Shown here piece after piece: positions 1 to 6,728 of a stretch of 25,313 nucleotides of DNA; the first letter of the stretch is position 1; every line of letters starts with the position of its first letter. Location: assembly GCA_045591885.1 (NCBI GenBank), contig JAZNTT010000050.1, positions 1 to 25,313 of the forward strand. The letters run 5' to 3'. Below the pieces are notes generated by a model. The model did no database searches. It was not told where the DNA came from and saw nothing but the letters and a program-made list of their open reading frames with translations. Both the position numbers and the translations under genes were made by a program. Source of the stretch: Colimorpha_A sp045591885 (GTDB taxonomy: Bacteria; Bacillota; Clostridia; Oscillospirales; CAG-272).

Positions 1-1721
1 CCCACCTCGATAACGGTGGTGGCAACCAGAACATCCGCTTCCCCCCGGGCAAAGGCGGACATCACCGCGTCCTTTTCGGCACCCTTCATTCTTCCGTGGA
101 TAAGGGCAATATTAAGGTCGGGAAGCTCGTCGCTCAAATATTCTCTAACGCCGGTCGCGTTCTTCATTTTTGGCTTGTCGAGTGCCAATTCTGCCATACC
201 GTCGGGGGAGAAACTAAGCAGGTCGCCGTCCTCATCGTCCGTCTTGCTTTCAACTGCAGGACAAACGATATAAACCTGTCCGCCGCCCTTTACCTGCTTT
301 TCGATAAAAGCATTAAGCCGTGCGCGGTAGCTTTCGTCAACGACGAAGGTGTCAACTCTTTGTCTGCCGGGCGGAAGCTCGTCGAGGGTCGAGAGGGCAA
401 GGTCGCCGTAAAGAATGAGCGCCATTGTACGCGGAATAGGCGTTGCGGTCATTACCAGCATGTGAGGATCAAGTCTCGATAGATTGTTTTTACCGAGCTG
501 AGCACGTTGGTTTACGCCGAAGCGGTGCTGTTCGTCGGTTATTACGATCCCGAGGTCGGAAAAGACCGTATCGGAGGTTATCAGCGCGTGAGTGCCGATG
601 AGAAGGTCGAGCGAGCCGTCCTTTATCTTTTCCTTAAGCTCGCGCTTTGCCTTTGCGCCCGTCGAGCCGAGAAGGAGTCCGACAGAGTAGCCGAGCGACT
701 CGAAGATCGGTGCCAAGCTTTCTGCGTGCTGTGAAGCGAGAATTTCGGTCGGTGCCATTAGCGCCGCCTGATGACCGTTTATGAGCGACAGATATATTGC
801 CGCCGCCGCAACTGCCGTCTTTCCGCTTCCGACGTCGCCCGAGAGCAGACGCATCATTGGCAGGTCGACATTCAGCATATCGGCAGATATTTCGCCGACC
901 GAACGGCTTTGGGCATTCGTAAGCGGAAATCCGAGCTTGTCGAGCAAGGGGGAAACGTCACACTTTGACATTTTCGGCGGAGTACCGCTTCGCTTCTTGT
1001 TGCTCGTGAGCGACATTCCGAGCGAGAAGAGATAAAGCTCGCGACAAGAGAAGTATCTGCGTGCCGCTTCGATTTCTTCCATGTTTCTCGGGCGGTGAAT
1101 GAATCTGTATGCCGCCGATGCACTCGGAAGCATAAGCCTTGAGCGAAGCTCACTCGGTATTACCTCGCAAGCGCCGTTTTCGGACAGCTTGATAAGCACC
1201 GAGGTTATGACTTCCTGTATGAAGCCCTGTGTAAGACCCGATCCGACCGAATAAACGGGCGTAAAATCGGGAAGCTCGTTTTCACTTACGCAAAATTCGT
1301 GAATTGGGGCTGACATCGTAAGACGTTTGCCGACGCGGTTTACCTTACCCCAGAAGCGGTGCGTTTCACCGACTCGGAATGCGTTTTCAAGATAACGGCT
1401 GTTGAAGTAGGTTATCTCGACAGTTCCGCTTTCGTCAAACGCGCGGAATTTGGTCAGCACCTTGCGGTTTTTGAGCGTGGCAGAGCGCGGCTCCGTGCCG
1501 ACTGTGAGCAAATAAGAGCAGTTTTCACCGATTATTGCATCGGAGAGCTTTCTTATATTGCCGCGGTTTTGGTAGGCGCGAGGGAAGTGATCAATAAGGT
1601 CGCCGACGGTGTAAATACCCATGCGCGAAAAGGCCTCGGCACGTTTAACGCCGACACCTCTTAGGGACGATATTTCGCTGTTCATGAGCTTCAGAAACAG
1701 CTCGATATTCACGTCTGCCAT
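1..1721 (-). CDS. recG: ATP-dependent DNA helicase RecG (3' end outside window)
   Basis: RecG is a superfamily 2 helicase that remodels stalled replication forks and Holliday junctions. On the minus strand the frame opens at 1721 with MADVNIELFLKLMNSE and contains the expected motifs in order: the N-terminal wedge/OB region (residues about 60-160), Walker A GDVGSGKT near residue 295, LLIGTHALI, the family-specific box DEQHRFG near 397, TATPIPRT near 425, and VLVATTVIEVG near 565, where the window ends. About 573 residues are present; the usual length is near 680, so roughly the last hundred residues are missing. The start follows GGCGGTG and has a sigma-A-like promoter just upstream. It is transcribed divergently from the yhbY-like gene. 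I see no disruption in the part shown. Confidence 0.96.
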   Translation of the reverse strand, partial: MADVNIELFLKLMNSEISSLRGVGVKRAEAFSRMGIYTVGDLIDHFPRAYQNRGNIRKLSDAIIGENCSYLLTVGTEPRSATLKNRKVLTKFRAFDESGTVEITYFNSRYLENAFRVGETHRFWGKVNRVGKRLTMSAPIHEFCVSENELPDFTPVYSVGSGLTQGFIQEVITSVLIKLSENGACEVIPSELRSRLMLPSASAAYRFIHRPRNMEEIEAARRYFSCRELYLFSLGMSLTSNKKRSGTPPKMSKCDVSPLLDKLGFPLTNAQSRSVGEISADMLNVDLPMMRLLSGDVGSGKTAVAAAAIYLSLINGHQAALMAPTEILASQHAESLAPIFESLGYSVGLLLGSTGAKAKRELKEKIKDGSLDLLIGTHALITSDTVFSDLGIVITDEQHRFGVNQRAQLGKNNLSRLDPHMLVMTATPIPRTMALILYGDLALSTLDELPPGRQRVDTFVVDESYRARLNAFIEKQVKGGGQVYIVCPAVESKTDDEDGDLLSFSPDGMAELALDKPKMKNATGVREYLSDELPDLNIALIHGRMKGAEKDAVMSAFARGEADVLVATTVIEV

Positions 1722-1743
1722 CTTTTCACCGCCTTTCAGTAGT

Positions 1744-1772
1744 ATTGTAACATAAAAGAACGCGCCTTGCAA
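1744..1772 (-). promoter_or_regulatory. Promoter of recG
   Basis: On the minus strand the -35 box is TTGCAA (1767-1772) and the -10 box is TACAAT (1744-1749), with a 17-bp spacer. It lies 23 bp before the recG start. Its -35 box is only 11 bp from that of the divergent promoter at 1784-1812. Confidence 0.7.
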
Positions 1773-1783
1773 GTTTTTTGCTC

Positions 1784-1812
1784 TTGATTCACGCGAAAAA
1801 ATATGATAGAAT
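1784..1812 (+). promoter_or_regulatory. Promoter of yhbY-DUF1643 pair
   Basis: The -35 box is TTGATT (1784-1789) and the -10 box is TAGAAT (1807-1812), with a 17-bp spacer. The start codon follows at 1842 after a GAAAGGA ribosome site. Confidence 0.65.
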
Positions 1813-1841
1813 AGTATAAACCTATTGAAAGGAAAATAATT

Positions 1842-2129
1842 ATGACAGGAAAAGAAAGAGCGGCTCTCCGCGCGCAGGCAAATTCGCTTCAGGCGATACA
1901 GCAGGTCGGACATAACGGAATAGGCGAAGAGCTGATTAAAAATATAGATGCGGCACTTACGGCGCGCGAGCTTATAAAGCTCCGCGTGCTTGAAACCTGT
2001 CCGCTGACGGCGCGCGAGGCGGCAAACGAGCTTGCAGAAAAGACGGGAGCAGAGGTAATTCAGGTTATCGGTTATAGATTCGTGCTTTACCGCTTCAATC
2101 CCGAAAAGCATAAGGGCGAGAAGAAGTAA
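1842..2129 (+). CDS. yhbY: YhbY family RNA-binding protein (CRM domain)
   Basis: This 95-residue protein is a stand-alone CRM domain. It has the family's opening MTGKERAALRAQAN, the QVGHNGIGEEL segment (consensus QVGKxGI), and the ALTARELIKLRVLE helix, ending with the sheet and basic tail (YRFVLYRFNPEKHKGEKK). CRM-domain proteins of this size are associated with 50S ribosome precursors and are thought to assist assembly. ATG 1842 is supported by a GAAAGGA site and an upstream sigma-A-like promoter. Its stop overlaps the next start as TAATG, so the two genes are probably translationally coupled. Length and motifs are normal for the family. Confidence 0.9.
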   Translation: MTGKERAALRAQANSLQAIQQVGHNGIGEELIKNIDAALTARELIKLRVLETCPLTAREAANELAEKTGAEVIQVIGYRFVLYRFNPEKHKGEKK

Positions 2130-2740
2130 TGCACGTTCCGCTTTGTGAGACCGAGAAAATAGAGATACTCTCCTTTGACGATGCGCGTCAGCACCGCGAG
2201 GAAAGCGCGGTATACGACCGCGAAAAATGGCTTTATATTCCCGATTTTTATTCGGAATACCGTTATATTCTCGGTACGGTTGGAAAAAAGCCGCTTATTA
2301 CCATCGGTATAAATCCGTCGACTGCCGCGCCCGACGACCTTGACAATACGCTCAAAAGCGTTGAACGCATCGCGCTCGGTAACGGCTACGACAGCTTCAT
2401 AATGTTCAATGTCTACGCGCAACGCGCGACGAATCCCGATATGATGGATAAGAGCTTCAACGAGCAGCTTCACCGAGAAAATATGAAGGCGTTTCGCTTC
2501 GTTCTCGAAAGAAGCGGCGAAAATCCGTCGGTCTGGGCGGCATGGGGAACTATCGTCGAAAAACGCGACTACCTTAAAGAGTGCTTACGCGACATGACCG
2601 CCATCGGTAACGAGTTCGGCGCGAAATGGTTTATGACGGGCAAGCCGTCGGTAAAGGGACACCCGCATCATCCTCTGTATCTGAAAAAGGATTCTATCCT
2701 TGAGGATTTTGATATGAAAGGGTATCTTGAAAAGCTGTAA
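2129..2740 (+). CDS. DUF1643 domain-containing protein
   Basis: This 203-residue soluble protein matches the DUF1643 pattern: LITIGINPSTA near residues 56-66, a D-T-L segment (DNTLKSVERIA), GYDSFIMFNVYAQRATNP near 86-103, a WAAWG segment near 137, and a C-terminal GHPHHPLYL. The biochemical function of the family is not known to me. No membrane segment or signal peptide is seen. The start ATG overlaps the yhbY stop (TAATG), with purine-rich sequence inside the end of yhbY acting as the ribosome site. A strong hairpin terminator follows the stop. The coupling to an RNA-binding protein is the only contextual clue. Confidence 0.82.
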   Translation: MHVPLCETEKIEILSFDDARQHREESAVYDREKWLYIPDFYSEYRYILGTVGKKPLITIGINPSTAAPDDLDNTLKSVERIALGNGYDSFIMFNVYAQRATNPDMMDKSFNEQLHRENMKAFRFVLERSGENPSVWAAWGTIVEKRDYLKECLRDMTAIGNEFGAKWFMTGKPSVKGHPHHPLYLKKDSILEDFDMKGYLEKL

Positions 2741-2743
2741 AGA

Positions 2744-2771
2744 AAAAAGGCAGACGAACGTCTGCCTTTTT
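2744..2771. terminator. Bidirectional terminator between converging genes
   Basis: A 13-bp perfect stem (2744-2756 with 2759-2771) has GGCAGACG in its core and A/T runs at both ends, so it works on either strand. It lies between the DUF1643 gene and the convergent gene at 2781-3698. Confidence 0.88.
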
Positions 2772-2780
2772 AAATTTGTA

Positions 2781-3698
2781 TCAGTCAAGCGTTATAAGCT
2801 CTGCTGCTCCCTTGATCGCGTCTTTGCTTACGGTTATGTAGAATGTCTTTTCTTCAAATATCCCAGGCACAGCATATTCAGAGGGGATGCGGCTTGTGCG
2901 AATGACGACGTATATTTTATTATCCGAAAGATAGACGTTATCAACAGATAATCCATATCTACCGCCGTGTCCTATCTGTTTAGTTACGAGCAGGGCGTTG
3001 GTTTCGAAAAAATCTTCGTCATACAGATCCTTAGTGATTTGGTAGAATTCGTGAATTTCCCCGGATATGTGTTCTTCGGGAAACAGATCAACATAGGCAT
3101 CGTAATCCTCTTTTGTTGTGAGTATTCGATTGCCGTCGACGGTGTTGATGGTGCTTTTGCTGAGATGATCCAGGAGGTTCTCTGCGTTTTCATCAGGAAC
3201 GCTGAACTCAAGCTTTGTCGGATTTTTTGCGTGTTGAGAAATATCCGGCTTATACTTTATGTATGAAGCACTGTAAACGGAAGCGGAACCTATTTCAACA
3301 GAGGACTTCTTTGAAAGCTTGTTAAGGGCATTGTGAACGGCATTTGTGTAATCGTCTCTTTCAAATTCGAGCGTTACGACACCGTAGCCGGTTTTAATCT
3401 TTGCGTCGGGGAAACGCCGCTTCAAATTGTGTTGCTTTACGAAATTTTCGGCTTTGCCTTCGCCTGTGTTACGGAGCAAGAAGAGGTACGTTACACTTCC
3501 CGCGCGATTATCAGCATCGAAAACATATCCGGGCATCTTTTCTTTAAGCTCTGCAATTTCGGCAGCTTTCTTCTTTTCAAATTTGGTAACGATCGGCGCG
3601 ACTTGATTCATGACAATGCCGAAGATTACACCTGCGATGGTGGCAAGCACAACTATGCAGCTTGTGACGATTAAAACGACCTTTTTTGATTTTTTCAT
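2781..3698 (-). CDS. Membrane-anchored protein of unknown function, PrcB-like C-terminus possible
   Basis: This 305-residue protein starts with a KKSKK basic patch and a long hydrophobic segment (about residues 7-30). It is probably anchored in the membrane with the rest outside the cell. VTSC at residues 11-14 fits a lipobox loosely, but hydrophobic residues continue after the Cys, so a transmembrane anchor is more likely. Residues about 35-50 are charged and helical (KFEKKKAAEIAELKEK). The C-terminal part (FFETNALLVTKQIG to FYITVSKD) has the strand pattern seen in PrcB-type domains, but I cannot confirm this. The start is fixed by AAGGAGG eight bases upstream. A perfect-consensus promoter lies about 150 bp upstream. 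Function is not assigned. Confidence 0.72.
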   Translation of the reverse strand: MKKSKKVVLIVTSCIVVLATIAGVIFGIVMNQVAPIVTKFEKKKAAEIAELKEKMPGYVFDADNRAGSVTYLFLLRNTGEGKAENFVKQHNLKRRFPDAKIKTGYGVVTLEFERDDYTNAVHNALNKLSKKSSVEIGSASVYSASYIKYKPDISQHAKNPTKLEFSVPDENAENLLDHLSKSTINTVDGNRILTTKEDYDAYVDLFPEEHISGEIHEFYQITKDLYDEDFFETNALLVTKQIGHGGRYGLSVDNVYLSDNKIYVVIRTSRIPSEYAVPGIFEEKTFYITVSKDAIKGAAELITLD

Positions 3699-3835
3699 AG
3701 TGACCTCCTTGTTAACGAATTGTTAAGTATCTATAAGAGTGCACGCAAAAAACGGGTTGCTCACCTTACACTTATTATAAAACTGTGAGAGGAAAAATCC
3801 TTACGTATTTGAAAATGCTTGTTTTTTCTTTTCCT

Positions 3836-3850
3836 TGCAAGAATCTTGCA
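3836..3850. promoter_or_regulatory. Operator-like dyad just after the transcription start
   Basis: TGCAAGA-A-TCTTGCA is a perfect 7-1-7 inverted repeat. It starts about 8 bp after the -10 box of the minus-strand promoter at 3858-3886, in the initially transcribed region. This position is typical of repressor sites, but a role is inferred. Confidence 0.4.
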
Positions 3851-3857
3851 CAATTAT

Positions 3858-3886
3858 ATTATAACACAAATTGACTTTTTTGTCAA
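3858..3886 (-). promoter_or_regulatory. Perfect-consensus sigma-A promoter for the 2781-3698 gene
   Basis: On the minus strand TTGACA (3881-3886) and TATAAT (3858-3863) are separated by exactly 17 bp. No other minus-strand gene lies between it and the ATG at 3698, giving a leader of about 150 nt. A second TATAAT-like hexamer further down the leader has no good -35 box. Confidence 0.8.
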
Positions 3887-3899
3887 TAATCGTAAAGAA

Positions 3900-3921
3900 A
3901 AGCACTTCTGGCGAAGTGCTT
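3900..3921 (-). terminator. Terminator after the pyrophosphatase-like gene
   Basis: AAGCACTTC and GAAGTGCTT form a 9-bp stem with a TGGC loop, followed on the minus strand by TTTTC. It lies just beyond the stop of the gene at 3927 and before the promoter at 3858-3886. Confidence 0.8.
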
Positions 3922-3926
3922 GCTTT

Positions 3927-4271
3927 TTATCTGCGAATCAATATGCCTTTAATGAAGTCGCTTTTGTTATGAAAATCATAAATATAGTCTTTTTCTTCTT
4001 CCGTGCAGCCGATCAGAATCTTGATTTCGGAATCTCTTTTGATCAGATCCACGATGCACATTACCGCGTCGGCGGTTTTGCCGTCGCTTCCGACCCAAAC
4101 GTCTATCCCACCACCGTCCATCGAGGACGTGTTTTTTAAGTATCCGTAATCTACACCGTAGATGAGATCGGGATATTTCGGGTGAGCACTTCCTTTAGGT
4201 CTGTCGATTACGACCTCGGAATCGCCGATCAATTTGTCGATTGCATTCCAAAATGAAGAATTGTTTGTCAT
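3927..4271 (-). CDS. Small inorganic-pyrophosphatase-like protein
   Basis: This 114-residue protein resembles the core of soluble family I inorganic pyrophosphatases. Residues 19-48 (SEVVIDRPKGSAHPKYPDL...YGYLKN) correspond to the E...KG..KY segment, and residues 52-61 (DGGGIDVWVG) to the D-G-D-P-L-D-V active-site strand, with Asp52 and Asp57 kept. RDSEIKILIG near 79-88 could supply a further acidic ligand. It is well short of the usual 170-180 residues, so true pyrophosphatase activity is uncertain. Similar short proteins exist in Clostridia. It starts 16 bp after the four-helix-bundle gene, with AAAGGAA as ribosome site, and a terminator follows it. Confidence 0.72.
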   Translation of the reverse strand: MTNNSSFWNAIDKLIGDSEVVIDRPKGSAHPKYPDLIYGVDYGYLKNTSSMDGGGIDVWVGSDGKTADAVMCIVDLIKRDSEIKILIGCTEEEKDYIYDFHNKSDFIKGILIRR

Positions 4272-4287
4272 AATGTGTTTCCTTTGT

Positions 4288-4641
4288 TTATTCTTGCTTT
4301 GATTTTAAGGTTTTAATTGAACTGATTAAGAGAATTTTTATCTTTACCAATTTATTGTGAGTTATCTCAAACACTGATTTATCAATCAGCTTCGCGTTTT
4401 TGAATATAGTAATCCAATTTTCGGTTTCATTGGCTTCCTTAAGTGCGATTTCAAATTTTGAAATCATATCGGCTCTGCTTTGTGGGTGATTCCCCTCGGC
4501 GATGTTGGCGGAAATACTCGTGCCGCTTCTTTTAACTTGGTCTGCAAAGCTATGTTCGCCTTTTGCTTTTAAAACGAGACCGAGTTCAATAATATCTATC
4601 GCAAATTCTTGCGATAATTGAAGTAGCTTGTTTTCTTTCAT
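4288..4641 (-). CDS. Four-helix bundle protein (23S rRNA intervening-sequence protein family)
   Basis: This 117-residue all-helical protein carries the family signature FADQVKRSGTSISANIAEG (residues 32-50) and a C-terminal helix-rich part with EANETENWI. Members occur inside 23S rRNA intervening sequences, as Avd accessory proteins of diversity-generating retroelements, and as free-standing genes of unknown role. I see neither rRNA nor reverse transcriptase here, so this is the free-standing form. The start ATG at 4641 has only a weak, distant ribosome site (AAAAGGCAG). Base composition is more AT-rich than in the genes to the right. It forms a two-gene unit with the pyrophosphatase-like gene. 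Confidence 0.85.
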   Translation of the reverse strand: MKENKLLQLSQEFAIDIIELGLVLKAKGEHSFADQVKRSGTSISANIAEGNHPQSRADMISKFEIALKEANETENWITIFKNAKLIDKSVFEITHNKLVKIKILLISSIKTLKSKQE

Positions 4642-4697
4642 TGATATGTAAAACTGCCTTTTAAGAAATAAATTTTGAGAGTATTAAACACAAGTAT

Positions 4698-4726
4698 ATG
4701 GTATCACATCTTTATAAAATTTGCAA
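4698..4726 (-). promoter_or_regulatory. Promoter of the four-helix bundle gene pair
   Basis: On the minus strand the -35 box is TTGCAA (4721-4726) and the -10 box is TACCAT (4698-4703), with a 17-bp spacer. The start codon lies 57 bp further on. Confidence 0.55.
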
Positions 4727-4734
4727 TATTAAAA

Positions 4735-4888
4735 ATTCGAGCGAAGCGAGATATAATGCGCCGCAGGCGCTATAATGTGAGCGATAGCGAGCTATAATTC
4801 AAATTCGCATTAGAGTAAGTTAGAAATTCGCTTCGCGAAATGATAACTCGCTACGCTCGAATTATAGTCAAATTCTCGCGAATTTGAC
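4735..4888. repeat. Palindrome-rich noncoding block with interleaved inverted repeats
   Basis: No coding frame is evident. A 16-bp arm ATTCGAGCGAAGCGAG (4735-4750) matches the reverse complement of 4847-4862 at 15 of 16 positions. A similar core recurs in direct orientation at 4779-4792. TCAAATTCGC (4799-4808) pairs with GCGAATTTGA (4878-4887). Small hairpins occur at 4758-4770 (GCGCC-GCA-GGCGC), 4827-4839 (TTCGC-TTC-GCGAA) and 4867-4888 (9-bp arms). TATAAT follows three GC-rich modules, at 4752, 4771 and 4793. The block sits between the tRNA terminator and the promoter at 4698-4726. It looks like a non-autonomous palindromic repeat element. Confidence 0.7.
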
Positions 4889-4890
4889 AT

Positions 4891-4922
4891 AAAAAAGAAC
4901 GAAGCTATGCTTCGTTCTTTTT
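4891..4922 (-). terminator. Terminator of tRNA-Arg
   Basis: A long perfect stem (about 4891-4905 with 4909-4922) has core GAACGAAGC and loop TAT. It begins directly after the encoded CCA end of the tRNA and carries six Ts on the minus strand. The A/T ends would let it act on both strands. Confidence 0.85.
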
Positions 4923-4999
4923 TGGCCCACCCTGCAGGATTCGAACCTGTGACCCTCAGAATCGGAATCTGATACTCTATCCAGCTGAGCTAAGGGCGG
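4923..4999 (-). tRNA. tRNA-Arg, anticodon CCG
   Basis: On the minus strand a 77-nt cloverleaf can be folded. The acceptor is CCGCCCT with AGGGTGG (one G-U), then TA, the D arm GCTC...GAG, the anticodon stem TCAGA/TCTGA with loop TTCCGAT (anticodon CCG, reading CGG), the T loop TTCGAAT, and an encoded CCA. The outermost T-stem pair appears to be an A-C mismatch (ACAGG against CCTGC). It has its own promoter and terminator. Confidence 0.95.
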
Positions 5000-5015
5000 G
5001 TATATTACGAAATGA

Positions 5016-5044
5016 ATTATAGCATATTTTTGCCCTCATGTAAA
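5016..5044 (-). promoter_or_regulatory. Promoter of tRNA-Arg
   Basis: On the minus strand the -35 box is TTTACA (5039-5044) and the -10 box is TATAAT (5016-5021), with a 17-bp spacer. It lies 17 bp before the tRNA 5' end. Confidence 0.8.
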
Positions 5045-5073
5045 GAAATATTTGCCTTTTTTGTAAAAAAACC

Positions 5074-5102
5074 TTTTCAAATACCACTATATGTGATATA
5101 AT
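5074..5102 (+). promoter_or_regulatory. Promoter of the tsaE operon
   Basis: The -35 box is TTTTCA (5074-5079) and the -10 box is TATAAT (5097-5102), with a 17-bp spacer. It is back-to-back with the tRNA promoter. The first gene starts at 5135. Confidence 0.65.
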
Positions 5103-5134
5103 AAAGGGTAATTATCGACAAGGAGGATGCGGTA

Positions 5135-5581
5135 TTGACATCTTTACCCATAACTGTTGTCACCGCATCGGTGACTGAAACGGAAAACGTCGGGCGAGAG
5201 CTTGGGCAGTATTTATTGAATAACGGCAAGACCGACGCGTTTATCGCCATGTACGGCGATCTCGGGGCAGGGAAAACTGCCTTTGTGCGCGGACTTTGTG
5301 ACGTTATTACCCCGGGCGCGCACGTTTGCTCACCGACCTACACCATTGTCAACGAATACTACGGCGGCGGCAGAACTCTTTGCCACTGCGATATGTACCG
5401 AATCGAGAGTGACGACGACCTTTATTCGATCGGCTTTTACGATTATGAAAACTGCGTGATCGCGGCGGAATGGTGCGAAAAGATACCGTTTGCGCTTCCC
5501 GAAAAATATATTAAGCTGACCATCAAAAAGCTTGAAAACGACCGCCGTGAGATAACTGCGGAGGAGGTAGAAAATATATGA
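5135..5581 (+). CDS. tsaE: tRNA N6-threonylcarbamoyladenosine biosynthesis ATPase TsaE
   Basis: TsaE is the ATPase that works with TsaB and TsaD to make t6A at position 37 of ANN-decoding tRNAs. The 148-residue protein has Walker A GDLGAGKT (41-48), SPTYTIVNEY (66-75), HCDMYRI (84-90) and the later EWCEK, all family hallmarks. The start is TTG at 5135: AGGAGG at 5121-5126 gives 8-nt spacing, and the tempting ATG at 5127 is out of frame and meets a stop at once. The stop overlaps the tsaB start (ATGA). tsaD and rimI, frequent partners in this cluster, are not in the window. Confidence 0.95.
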   Translation: MTSLPITVVTASVTETENVGRELGQYLLNNGKTDAFIAMYGDLGAGKTAFVRGLCDVITPGAHVCSPTYTIVNEYYGGGRTLCHCDMYRIESDDDLYSIGFYDYENCVIAAEWCEKIPFALPEKYIKLTIKKLENDRREITAEEVENI

Positions 5582-6282
5582 AAATACTTGCTCTTGACTC
5601 TACCGAAAATACCGCTGCGGTTGCGATAACGGACGGCAAGACGCTCATCGGCAGCACTGTCATAAACGCAGGAAAGAGCCATTCGGAGCTGCTTCTGCCT
5701 GCTATAGAGTCGCTTATGAAGGCGTCGGGCCTCAGCTATTCCGATATTGACCTTTTCGCCTGCTCATCGGGCCCCGGCTCGTTTACGGGAGTCCGAATCG
5801 GAGTTTCAACGATAAAGGGACTTGCGTTCGGTTACGGTAAGCCATGTATCGGTGTTTCGGCAACCGAGGCGCGTGCATATAATTTTATAGATTTTGACGG
5901 CATAATATGCCCTGCGATGGACGCGCGCCGTTCACAGCTTTATAACGCGATCTTCCTTTCGGATAACGGAACGATCACGCGCCTCACTCCGGATAGAACG
6001 ATCCCCGCCTCGGAGCTTGCAGACGAGCTTACGAGCTATGACGGACCGATATACATTAACGGCGGCGGTGAGCACATTATAAGAAAAGCGGCAGAGGGAA
6101 ACGAAAACGTAATGCCGACAAACGAGATCCTGAAGCGTCAGAACGGATATTCAGTTGCGCTTTGCGCTCTTAATAATTACGAAAATGCGGAGAGCAAGGA
6201 CGGCTTTACCGACCTTGCGCTTCAGCCCACCTACCTTCGTCCGTCACAGGCGGAGAGAATGAGAAACGGAGAAAAAGAATGA
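5578..6282 (+). CDS. tsaB: tRNA threonylcarbamoyladenosine biosynthesis protein TsaB
   Basis: This 234-residue ASKHA-fold protein is the partner that holds TsaD in the t6A-making complex. It opens with MKILALDSTENTAAVAI, has the GKSHSELLLP segment (32-41), and the diagnostic SSGPGSFTGVRIG (63-75) followed by STIKGLA. The C-terminal part is less conserved, as usual for bacterial TsaB, and ends in a typical YLRPSQAER. It overlaps tsaE and the following rpiB by ATGA, so the five genes from 5135 to 8235 probably form one tightly coupled transcript. Confidence 0.95.
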   Translation: MKILALDSTENTAAVAITDGKTLIGSTVINAGKSHSELLLPAIESLMKASGLSYSDIDLFACSSGPGSFTGVRIGVSTIKGLAFGYGKPCIGVSATEARAYNFIDFDGIICPAMDARRSQLYNAIFLSDNGTITRLTPDRTIPASELADELTSYDGPIYINGGGEHIIRKAAEGNENVMPTNEILKRQNGYSVALCALNNYENAESKDGFTDLALQPTYLRPSQAERMRNGEKE

Positions 6283-6728
6283 AAACAATAGCAGTTGGAT
6301 GCGACCACGGAGCTTATGAGCTTAAGGACAAGGTCGTAAAGCATTTAAGTGACCTCGGATATAACGTCATCGACAAGGGTACGAACGGTCCCGAGTCGGT
6401 ACACTATCCGATATATGCACATGAGGTTTGCCTCGCTCTTCAAAATAAGGAAGCCGAGCTTGGAATCCTCCTTTGCTCGACGGGAATTGGAATGAGCATG
6501 GCGGCAAACAAGCATCACGGTATCCGCGCCGCGCTTTGCGCTGATACCTATTCTGCCCGTCTTACAAGAATGCATAATGACGCAAACGTTCTTTGCATCG
6601 GCGCGCTCGTTGTGGGTCAGGCACTTGCTATCGACATCGTCGATTCTTTTCTTAACGCCTCTTTTGAGGGTGGTAGACATCAGACGCGAGTCGATATGTT
6701 TATGGCTCTCGAGGAAAGCGAGAAATGA
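6279..6728 (+). CDS. rpiB: Ribose-5-phosphate isomerase B
   Basis: This 149-residue RpiB/LacA family protein interconverts ribulose 5-phosphate and ribose 5-phosphate in the pentose phosphate pathway. The N-terminus is MKTIAVGCDHGAYELK (Asp9, His10 bind phosphosugar), LLCSTGIGMSMAANK carries the catalytic Cys66, and RLTRMHNDANVLCIGA carries His99, at the same positions as in E. coli RpiB. Length is normal. It overlaps tsaB (6279-6282) and the next gene (6725-6728) by ATGA. Where tsaD or rimI often sits in t6A clusters, this genome has rpiB. The YwlF/RpiB function is likely, but a related sugar isomerase cannot be excluded. Confidence 0.93.
   Translation: MKTIAVGCDHGAYELKDKVVKHLSDLGYNVIDKGTNGPESVHYPIYAHEVCLALQNKEAELGILLCSTGIGMSMAANKHHGIRAALCADTYSARLTRMHNDANVLCIGALVVGQALAIDIVDSFLNASFEGGRHQTRVDMFMALEESEK

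Noticed and set aside
4288..4641. Diversity-generating retroelement, suggested by the Avd-like four-helix protein
   Set aside because: No reverse transcriptase gene or template/variable repeat pair was seen nearby.
4923..4999. tRNA-Arg as an integration site of a mobile element
   Set aside because: No integrase gene is seen, and I found no second copy of the tRNA 3' end in the window, so an attachment site is not supported even though the neighbouring stretch looks accessory.
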